64,000 nucleotides of DNA from Siphonodentalium dalli (taxonomy: Eukaryota; Mollusca; Scaphopoda; Gadilida; Siphonodentaliidae): contig CP136063.1 in the NCBI GenBank assembly GCA_032622095.1, positions 25,360,987 through 25,424,986 of the forward strand, read 5' to 3'. The position numbers and the translations under genes are program-made. The notes under the pieces are model-generated. The model was not told the origin of the DNA and ran no database searches. It was given only the letters and a program-made list of their open reading frames with translations. Below, in pieces: positions 49,570 to 58,205 of the stretch; position 1 is the stretch's first letter; every line of letters begins with the position of its first letter.

Positions 49570-50694
49570 TAGTGCTGGGCGGTTTCCCGATTAATCGTCA
49601 ATACCCGGTTAATATTTCAATATCGTCAGTAATATCGTCTAAACTAAAATAATCGTAATATCGTCGGCAATAGAGGGTGCCAGACCATCATAAGCGTAAT
49701 AGCGTATACAAACAAATAGTTTAACTCAAGCCTAAATCGAGTTATTTAAGTTTTAAATTCCAACTAAATCCCCGTGTCCTGACTTTTTCAATATTCAATA
49801 ATCATAGTAAACAACGTTTAGGACGACTAACGAAATTAGGGGGATATGAAAACCCCGAATACGCCCCCCTTTCGCTCACAATATTACACAAACTCGCCGA
49901 CTTCCCTGCGTACTTTTTATTACAAGAGAATTCACCAAATGATTGAAGACTGATCGGGTGAATACCGTGATAGATCAATATGAATGTCAGTTTTGCCACG
50001 CCTCTTCCTTCAGTACAATGATGCACATGCACCGTCAATCAAAATAGTAAATGAGCGAAGATACCGCCCCCTTCTCGTCTAGAAGAAACCACTCACGGCG
50101 ATTGGTTAAAACCAATATTATAGAATTAGGGCTTCAAACCCGCCCAAAATACATGGTGTCCTTGCTTGGCCGAATTCCAAAAGTTATGTACTACGTGTGT
50201 GTGTGGACTTCGCTAAAATTTGTCTTGACGGTAAACCATATTCCATTTGTCAAGCGACGCAAGTGTCATCGGGAACAACATATGTATTTGCTCAACATAG
50301 TTGAATATACCGAGTTAGAAAAGGATACTATATAGTATAGAACACTTTAAGTTTTGGCATAGACTAGATAATGGTTTTATTAATTATCGGTATATACCAG
50401 AATTTGTCAAGTCACCGGAAAGAAATTGTCCGAATAGCGGAATTTAACCGGTGAATTTACTTTTCATTCCGAATATCGATCGATCATGAGGTTGTCACTG
50501 GTTGAAAGGTTGTGTATGTTATTATTGACGTCAACTTGTCAAAATTAATGACAATGATGTGATTCTAGCGAACAGTGAGAAACTGTTTACGTTACTAGTA
50601 TCTGATGTTTTAAAAAACCGCGATTATATCGTTAACCGCGGTTTTAATTTCCAAAAATCACGGTTTTTATTTTCGTTAATATCGTCCAGCCCTA
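49570..50694. mobile_element. Non-autonomous hAT-like element 1 inserted in the satellite
   Basis: The element starts TAGTGCTGGGCGG and ends with the complement of TAGGGCTGGACGA. It is flanked by a perfect 8-bp duplication GTGGCCCG (49,562-49,569 and 50,695-50,702) that belongs to the satellite monomer. An 8-bp duplication and T/CAGxGCTGGRCG-type ends are typical of hAT elements. Subterminal AATATCGTC-like repeats occur near 49,618-49,665 and 50,675-50,688. It is 1,125 bp and has no recognisable transposase; the small frames at 49,802-50,038 (minus) and 50,051-50,335 (plus) show no BED finger or catalytic motif. Removing it with one copy of the duplication restores an intact monomer. Confidence 0.88.
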
Positions 50695-51515
50695 GTGGCC
50701 CGCCCCAAGTAACCGATAATGATTGGCCGATTTGACAGTATGGGTGGGTAGCCCGCCCCAAGTAACCAATAATGATTGGCCGATTTGACAGTATGGGTGG
50801 GTTGCCCGTCCCAAGTAACCAATAATGATTGGCCGATTTGACAGTATGGGTGGGTGGCAATCAAGTAACCAATAATGATTGACCAATTTGACAGTATGGG
50901 TGGGTGGCCCGACCCAAGTAACCAATAATGATTGGCCGATTTGACAGTATGGGTGGGTGGCAATCAAGTAACCGATAATGATTGGCCGATTTGACAGTAT
51001 GGGTGGGAGGCAATCAAGTAACCGATAATGACTGGCCGATTTGACAGTATGGGTGGGAGGCCCGCCCCAAGTAACCAATAATGATTGGCGGATTTGACAG
51101 TATGGGTGGGTGGCCCGAATCAAGTAACCGATAATGATTGGCCGATTTGACAGTATGGGTGGGTGGCCCGCCCCAAGTAACCGATAATGATTGGCCGATT
51201 TGACAGTATGGGTGGGTGGCCCGAATCAAGTAACCGATAATGATTGGCCGATTTGACAGTATGGGTGGGTGGTCCGAATCAAGTAACCGATAATGATTGG
51301 CCGATTTGACAGTATGGGTGGGTAGCCCGCCCCAAGTAACCGATAATGATTGGCCGATTTGACAGTATGGGTGGGTGGCCCGCCCCAAGTAACCGATAAT
51401 GATTGGCTGATTTGACAGTATGGGTGGGTGGCCCGCCCCAAGTAACCGATAATGATTGGCCGATTTGACAGTATGGGTGGGTGGCCCGAATCAAGTAACC
51501 GATAATGATTGGCCG
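50695..51515. repeat. 53-bp satellite array, second block (about 15 monomers)
   Basis: This is the same monomer family as the main block, resuming in phase after hAT-like element 1. It includes several short GGCAATCAAG monomers and the TGACCAATTTG variant, also seen near 43.9 and 45.6 kb. It ends at the target duplication of the second insertion. Confidence 0.97.
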
Positions 51516-52603
51516 TAGTGATGTTCCGATAATGAAAAAGCTTATCGGACCGATTTCCGATAACTGGAGGCACAATCGGCCGATTTCCGATTCCGATTCC
51601 GATGTTTATATATATTGTGCGTTTGTTCCTATAATGGACTTATATACACCCAATGCACTCCATATCCCGCATAGTTTCAAAGCCAAATACATCAAAGAAA
51701 TATATACACACTGTCGTGACAGTATTTCTGACGACGTCGGTTGTGTGCTTCCTTTGATGTATACCGGTAGTTGTTTTGACAAAGAGATCAAAGGTGCCGA
51801 CTCAGAGTAACGTTATGACCATGTGTGGAACACTTGCATGCAGAGTAAAAGTCTTGATTGAATACTTGTAAGTTGCAACAATGTATGGAATGGCGATGAT
51901 TATTAACTAAATTTTGATTGATGGATAATAATTGCTGTCATATTTGTCTGAGATTTCCCAAGTTTCCATTGGTCACACCTTTTATCTTTTAACAACTCTG
52001 AAGCTTTTATAGTTCCGCCTGCTCAATTTTTGTTTCGCAAGTTCAACGTGGAGCTAAGTGTATTTCATAGCATACGTTGTACAGACGAAAAAGCTAATTA
52101 TGCCCCTACTAACATTGATCGTTATTGAAGACAGTTCTGATAACAACTGTATTATTTCATTCAGTGTGTGCTTCAAATTATTGACATACCATGTGACGTC
52201 ACATGACACGTGCTCTAGAGGAAGCCTCACTGTAATCAGGTCAGCTTTTTAATTAAAGCTTTCTTTGAATCTATTTCGTGTCAACGCGATTGAACCAATA
52301 ACTTCATATTACACGGGATGTCGGGCATGTGTATTGCCATTCTTATAATATATCATCATATCAGACTGCTTTGATGATGCCAATGGCTTCTTTTTAGGCT
52401 GTTACAACTGCGTTTTACATTCAATACTACAGTTGTATTGCGTATGTTTATTAAAGCGTGCACATTGCGCTTAGATACTAGAACGTTTTTATTTATTTTG
52501 ACAATCGGTAAAAGCCGATGTTCAACTGCGAGGTACGATTAATTTCCGATGGGCTATTATCGGCCGATGGCCGATTCCGATTCCGATTATCGGAACATCA
52601 CTA
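51516..52603. mobile_element. Non-autonomous hAT-like element 2 inserted in the satellite
   Basis: Both ends read inward TAGTGATGTTCCGATAAT, an 18-bp perfect inverted repeat. The flanking duplication ATTGGCCG (51,508-51,515 and 52,604-52,611) is a perfect 8 bp of satellite. Subterminal regions are rich in TTCCGATTCCGA-type repeats. The 1,088-bp interior is AT-rich and has no recognisable transposase; the 101-codon frame at 51,505-51,810 begins in the flank and is not convincing. A 16-bp palindrome with TGACGTCA lies at 52,190-52,205. Removing the element with one duplication restores the monomer, so it is a separate insertion from element 1. Confidence 0.9.
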
Positions 52604-53395
52604 ATTGGCCGATTTGACAGTATGGGTGGGTGGCCCGAATCAAGTAACCGATAATGATTGGCCGATTTGACAGTATGGGTGGCCCGCCCCAAGTAACCAA
52701 TAATGATTGGCCGATTTGACAGTATGGGTGGGTGGCCCGAATCAAGTAACCGATAATGATTGGCTGATTTGACAGTATGGGTGGGTGGCCCGCCCCAAGT
52801 AACCAATAATGATTGGCGGATTTGACAGTATGGGTGGGTGGCCCGCCCCAAGTAACCGATAATGATTGGCCGATTTGACAGTATGGGTGGGTAGCCCGCC
52901 CCAAGTAACCGATAATGATTGGCCGATTTGACAGTATGGGTGGGTGGCCCGCCCCAAGTAACCAATAATGATTGGCCGATTTGACAGTATGGGTGGGTGG
53001 CCCGCCCCATGTAACCGATAATGATTGGCCGATTTGACAGTATGGGTGGGTGGCCCGAATCAAGTAACCGATAATTATTGGCCGATTTGACAGTATGGGT
53101 GGGTGGCCCGAATCAAGTAACCGATAATAATTGGCCGATTTGACAGTATGGGAGGGTGGCCCGCCCCAAGTAACCGATAATGATTGGCCGATTTGACAGT
53201 ATGGGTGGGTGGCCCGAATCAAGTAACCGATAATGATTGGCCGATTTTACAGTATGGGTGTGGGGCCCGCCCCAAGTAACCGATAATGATTGGCCGATTT
53301 GACAGTATGGGTGGGTGGCCCGACCCAAGTAACCGATAATGATTGGCCGATTTGACAGTATGGGTGGGTGGCCCGCCCCAAGTAACCAATAATGA
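52604..53395. repeat. 53-bp satellite array, third block (about 15 monomers)
   Basis: The array continues in phase after hAT-like element 2 and ends abruptly at AATAATGA, followed by AT-rich GAAATATATAAATATATAAA. Monomers in the last few hundred bases carry private changes (GGAGGGTGG, GTGTGGGGCCCG, GATTTTACAG, ATTATTGG) rarely seen in the interior, as expected at an array edge that escapes homogenisation. Confidence 0.97.
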
Positions 53396-54840
53396 GAAAT
53401 ATATAAATATATAAATAAAACTTCCATGTTATAATGTTATCATAACATGGCATAAATATCTCGATATACAAATTAGAATAAAAGGTCGGCCGACCACAGT
53501 GTCCCCCGACAACGTGGCAAGTCGATGGCTTTTCCACTCTCGTCGCTGTTCATGAAATAAACAAGAGATAGATATTGGCCGACTTTTAATCGTTCTGAAT
53601 TTGGTTGCTGACAGGGACTTTGGTTTATTCCCCCGAGTCGGCGTCGGGCCGGAGTATGACATTTTTTGACACCACGACAAATGTGAGAATTGAATATGTT
53701 TCACTGCATAAAATAATTAATTCATATCACCAATATATTTCTACAACCTGTTAAAAGTATTGTACAACATTTAATGTTTGTGAAGTGGATAGTGAAGCGT
53801 GAAATTCAAGATTTAGCTCGGGTACACTTTTTCTTGGAGTACACTTTTTAGTGTGTTTTCGAAGTAAAAATGCTATTAAAAAGTATGTTAGTAATTTTTT
53901 CGGTAAAATTTTTATCACATATTGAATAAATTGGCATAGTAGCATATAATTTAGCAAAAGAAATTTGTTTTTCCATAAAGTAGAAAAGATATGCAACATA
54001 ATATCTTCCGAGTACACATTTTCTCCGAGTCGGAGCCGGAGTACACTTTTTAGTGACCATCTTTAATTACTACTAAACAATCGCCAACAAAGCGTCACCC
54101 AGGATGGTGCAGACAACTGTGCCCGTGGTCTGTGCTATTGATAATGTCTTACTACTATTCGAAATGCGCTTTTCTCGTGGTATGACGATAATCGATGGAG
54201 GTGTGTAAATCACATTAAAAACGTAGCTCAATCGGGCTACAATAGACAAAACGAGCTACGTAGACCGTTTTGGATGTGTGCCCGACCTGATATTTTAGTT
54301 TGATAACAAAGGATATTCTATCCGCTGCCGAATTGTGCTATTTTTATTGGAAAAGGACACGTAATTGCTTAAAATAGCGGTGTTTACCATTACCTTAAGT
54401 CACGAGACTCTGGAGATTTCCTGTGATGTCATCATTTACCGACTTCCGGAAATACGCGAGTTATCGTTCTTCTTCGGGGTTGCCCATTGCTACTGATAAA
54501 ACGATTATCGTGCGCGGCAAGAATGATGAGGGTTAGGGAAGGGGCCCAAACCACTCCTTTCACGCTAGGGACATACTTATTAAATGATCAGGCAGTATCA
54601 CATCGTAGTCAATGCCCAGAACATAACAGTCAGGATTATTACGAGCACGTGCGATCTTACTTTGTATCTCAATTAAACTTATATAGAAAAGTTGGTTCGT
54701 ATCATCAACACCATGCAAAGGGCGTTAACTAATCTAACAGTGCCGTCATCAATACTACAACAATGATGACGCAAAACTTCAATTGTGATACCGGTACGTG
54801 TATAAGTAAAAAACATGCACATTTAAAAATATATCTCAAC
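53396..54840. other. AT-rich flank of the satellite, small repeats only
   Basis: No gene is recognised. Structures seen are a hairpin CCATGTTAT...ATAACATGG at about 53,424-53,450; the palindrome GGTCGGCCGACC near 53,487; a duplicated pair GTACACTTTTT...GAGTACACTTTTTAGTG (53,822-53,856) and GTACACATTTT...GAGTACACTTTTTAGTG (54,012-54,055); and 9-bp inverted repeats ACGTAGCTC/GAGCTACGT at 54,221 and 54,253. Frames at 53,429-53,704 (minus) and 54,487-54,732 (plus) have no recognisable motif. Confidence 0.55.
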
Positions 54841-54844
54841 TACT

Positions 54845-55010
54845 AAGGTTTAATTAAATAGCCTGTAATTTACTGGCAAGGTTCAATTAAATAGCCTGTA
54901 ACTTACTGGTAAGGTTTAATTAATAGCCTGTAATTTACTGAGGTTCAATTAAATAGCCTGTAACTTACTGAGGCTCAATTAAATAGCATGTAACTTACTG
55001 GTAAGGTTTT
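54845..55010. repeat. 30-33 bp minisatellite, about five copies
   Basis: AAGGTTYAATTAAATAGCCT starts at 54,845, 54,878 and 54,911, then shorter units start near 54,940 and 54,970, and a decayed one at 55,003. Each unit ends GTAAYTTACTG. Units 4 and 5 lack the GTA before AGG, giving the 30-bp length. Near identity suggests recent expansion. Confidence 0.93.
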
Positions 55011-56040
55011 GATTAATTTAACCTATTACCTATTCTTCATAAAACTGAACTCCAAAATGTGTGCATTCGTGATGCATTACAGTATCCCTGATCCATCTGT
55101 TTAATACCTGGGACTGCGACATTTAAATACGGGGTAATGTTTACTGGTAATGAGTGAGGGAGTTTACTTACAATTCATTGTGATTTAAAGATTTAATCTT
55201 GGCCTACTATATAATTATATATGTACACACATCTTACATCACACAAAGAATTAACCAAAAGCACACAATACTACATAACAATATGTAAACCAATATAACC
55301 AAATATATCATACTCACAAGCCGCCTCATACTCACAAGCGTTACTGCTCCCTATCTCCAATTAAAATTCCCCATGCTATAGAGACTATAATATAATTATA
55401 TGTTATAATGTTAATATGCCGAAAAAGGTATTCTATATAAAACATATTACCAATTCCAAAACTATAAGGGTGTGAGGGTGGGTTGGTGTGTTCCCGATGC
55501 CCTGAGCGGTTGAAAAAGAAATGGTCGAATAGAAGCGTGCACGTATATTGTACGTTTTCTCCGTCACGCGGTAAGCGTCCAATCGGCTACCTGGTAGCAG
55601 CATGCCGATGGATGAATGGATAAACAACATATTTAGGTCATCCCTAACAAACATGATTGGGAGTGAATTGCAGTTCGTGCATTTCACAATAATGTGACCT
55701 TACGGCAAACCCAATGTTTTGATGTGTTTGTCTCCCCCACCCTATATATATGTAAACGATACCAATGTTTGTGGCCCCCGACAGTAATATCCCACACTCA
55801 TTAGCCATTTTGACAGTGTGTCGTAACACCGCCAAAATGTACAACTGTACGTTATACTTCTAATTTTTGTAAATCTCATTGATATACCAATAGACATATA
55901 CATTTTACAATAATTATTTCTGGGTAACTGTTTAGAGTAAAATATGTAGCCTATTGAACTTTGCAGACAGAGTAGATAATGTGCAAAGTAAATGTCAAAA
56001 TATTAAATGACTGATGAGACTAAAATAAGAGAAGCCTATA
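55011..56040. other. Unannotated stretch, no gene recognised
   Basis: Two overlapping minus-strand frames (55,433-55,687 and 55,644-55,844) cover a region of more balanced composition (55,440-55,850), but I recognise no domain or splice structure in them. The rest is AT-rich with ATATAATTATAT stretches. Confidence 0.5.
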
Positions 56041-56047
56041 TAGTTGT

Positions 56048-56412
56048 AATGCTTAAATATAATGTCATTAGACTTAAGCATAATGATATTATGCTTAAGT
56101 GAATGCCATTACTCTTAAGCATAATGGAATTTGTATTTCAATTAAGCGTAATGGCATTATTCATTAAGCATAATTCAAATTCCATATCTCAAAACTCCCC
56201 TTGAGCTGAAATGGATGCAGCCAATTACTGATGCTAGTAACTTTTAATTAAATTAATATATATCAACCTTAGATAACATTATATGTAAGGTAGTGATGCT
56301 ATGAAAACCTATAACGATTAGGTGTAATGGCATTATGCTTAAGCGTATTGGAGTTGTGAGTGAGACTACTACGCTTAAGTGTAATAGCATTACGCTTAAG
56401 CGTAATTAGCTA
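56048..56412. repeat. Cluster of TTAAGCRTAATG / CATTAYGCTTAA dyads
   Basis: Copies of TTAAGC(A/G)TAATG and its complement occur at about 56,048, 56,073, 56,090, 56,116, 56,143, 56,164, 56,326-56,346, 56,371 and 56,385-56,408. Several form palindromes, for example ATGGCATTATGCTTAAGCGT and GCATTACGCTTAAGCGTAAT. The two dense groups (56,048-56,175 and 56,320-56,412) flank a roughly 150-bp unrelated core, which suggests the subterminal repeats of a short DNA transposon, though no target duplication could be fixed. Confidence 0.7.
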
Positions 56413-56463
56413 TTAAATCTGAATGTGGCCTCCCATAACAACGAGCTTATACTTATATTGCGT

Positions 56464-56990
56464 TAGAGTTCTTGACGATCACCCGTGTTGATTCTCTTAT
56501 GTCTAGCGAGATATCCAGAGCTTTCGTGTGAATCAACCCTTGTGTGAATTATCTTATGTTTCATCAGATTACTCGGGCAAACAACGATTTCTCGTATATA
56601 TTGCACTTGAAATGCCGATCACCAGTGTGGACTCTCTTATGAATAATCAAATGGGCAGAACGTGCGAATACTTTGCCACATAAATCACACTCGTGTGCAT
56701 GTATGTATTTTCCTATGTTGCGTCAGAGTACTTGACTGAGTGAACGATTTCTCACATATATCACACTGATATGGCCGATCACCTGTGTGGGTCCTCTTAT
56801 GAGCAATCATATGGTCAGATCGTGCAAACTCTTTCCCATATATACTGCACTCGTGAGCGTCATAGTCTGAATGAATTTTCCCACATATATCGCAAAGAAA
56901 ATGTCGATCGGCAGTGTGTATTTTATTATGTGAAATCATACGGTATGTCCAGTGCGTGTGCGAAAACATCAAAGTCAGACCTTTAGTGTC
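56464..56990 (-). pseudogene. C2H2 zinc-finger pseudogene (degenerate tandem fingers)
   Basis: On the minus strand from 56,972, a first half finger ends RMISHNKIHT. A damaged finger follows with CDICGK, then SIYGKEFARSDHMIAHKRTH, where the second Cys is Tyr. An intact finger [19 protein letters not shown] with RKIHT comes next. A frameshift at the following linker (about 56,705) ends this 95-codon frame. In the next frame another intact finger reads [19 protein letters not shown], followed by KRVHTGD and a finger with C-N-I-Y that hits a stop. Remnants [11 protein letters not shown] and LARHKRINTGD continue in further frames to about 56,464. TGDRP/TGDRH linkers are those of classical DNA-binding C2H2 arrays. 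Lost zinc ligands, frameshifts and stops indicate a decayed gene or exon copy. Confidence 0.8.
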
Positions 56991-57179
56991 ACAGTAGTTG
57001 TTCCAATGAAGGAGTGGACAGTCTGATAGTGATAGTATACATTACATGTATGTATATGTATAGGTAATGCGGGGCATAATGCAACACATAAGCACATTAG
57101 ACCCCACCATTTCACTAAAACGATGGAAGTGCACACATTATTAAATTAAAAGTTAGATAAATATTTCCACGATACATAT

Positions 57180-57580
57180 TAAAATTTAAATAGTTGCGTG
57201 GGTATAAAATAATAAATATGAACTGAAGACCCCTGTTCGGAAAAGCTTAATTTGTAGCAATTAATATTGATTTTATTTAGAATATTTAACTGGGACCGTT
57301 TATGTGTCTATTTTTAGAACAGACCATTCGGATGATACCATATTGCGATATAGAGCACTGGGCTGTTCCTATGGCTACGCACCGAAAGTCAAATGTCTCA
57401 GATTGATTGTTTGTATTGTTTTGTTCCATAGTTATAAGCGATAATGAGTATAATTAACGTTTATTTGTGACAAAATTGTACAATAAAATTTCTGGTCAGG
57501 AGTCATCGATTCAGATCTAATATTGTATACCCCGGTAACTATATAAAACATGTTTACAAAGAGATAATCCACCTTTAATA
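57180..57580. mobile_element. Long-TIR MITE, family copy 2
   Basis: This copy matches 10,620-11,124 in the same orientation: GTTGCGTGGGTATAAAATAA, GAAGACCCCTGTTCGG, the core GGGACCGTTTATGTGTC...AACAGACC, TTTGTTCCATAGTTATAAGC and the right arm ending GATAATCCACCT then TTAA. Compared with copy 1 it lacks most of the segment between AAATTTCTGGTC and the right-arm GGAGTC (an internal deletion of about 110 bp). The left terminus is diverged before 57,180. Confidence 0.8.
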
Positions 57581-57863
57581 CTCACACTTACCTGGAAAGC
57601 ACCAATTTCTGAACACCATTACTCCCCGTACACGGGGCACAATGAGACATATTTGACATTACAATATCAGCAGACACCGAACTTATTAAATGCAAGAAGA
57701 TCTGCAGTTTCTTTTCTTTTGTGGATTGAAAGAATGTATAAGCGTTATTTGAAGTTATAGCAGCAGACCAATGAGAAATTTTATTGATATATATGGCAGT
57801 ATATGGCGGGTAAAAATAGCACCATAAAGTTGTGATTTCAGGAAAATGGCCGGGGTATAGGGT
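57581..57863. other. Spacer between two oppositely oriented MITE copies
   Basis: About 280 bp of non-repetitive AT-rich DNA with a small perfect hairpin CCCCGTACACGGGG at 57,624-57,637. No gene is seen. Confidence 0.55.
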
Positions 57864-58205
57864 TAAAGGTGGATTATCTCTTTGTAAACATGTATTATAT
57901 AGATACCAGGATATAAAATATTAGATTTGAATCGAAGACTCCTGTCCGGAAATGCTTCTATCGATTAATATTAATTTTATTTCGAATATTTTCTGGTCTC
58001 AAAAGGTGTATTTTTTTCAGCTAACGAACAATAGTGGTTACTGTTGACAGAGACCAGAAATTTTATTTAACAATTTTGTCATAAATAAACGTTAATTATA
58101 CTTATTTGCGCCATTTATCTGTGGAACAAAACAATACAAACAACCAATCTGGGACATTTGACTTTCGTTGCGTAGCCGTAGGAACATCCCTCACCAAAAA
58201 CGGCT
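57864..58205. mobile_element. Long-TIR MITE, family copy 3 (inverted, truncated)
   Basis: It starts TTAAAGGTGGATTATCTC and runs in the opposite orientation to copies 1 and 2: GTATTATATAGATACC, GAAGACTCCTGTCCGG, TTTCGAATATTTTCTGGTC, AACAATAGTGGTTACTG and GAACAAAACAATACAAACAA. The match ends near 58,190-58,205 (AGGAACATCCC), so the far arm is missing. With copy 2 it forms an inverted pair about 280 bp apart. Confidence 0.8.

Noticed and set aside
14346..53395. CRISPR-like periodic array
   Set aside because: There are no unique spacers: the whole 53-bp period is repeat. The context is eukaryotic with hAT, Tc1 and piggyBac-like elements and no cas genes.
14346..53395. G-quadruplex array from GGGTGGGTGG
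   Set aside because: Each monomer has only two G3 runs plus a GG, and the next run is about 40 bp away, so no canonical intramolecular G3 quadruplex forms. A hairpin with CCCGCCCC is more plausible.
14325..53427. Dozens of long minus-strand ORFs (up to 458 codons) in the satellite
   Set aside because: They arise because the CCCC-class 53-bp monomer has no minus-strand stop codon. They overlap in all frames, start and stop at variant monomers, and have no domain beyond the repeat period.
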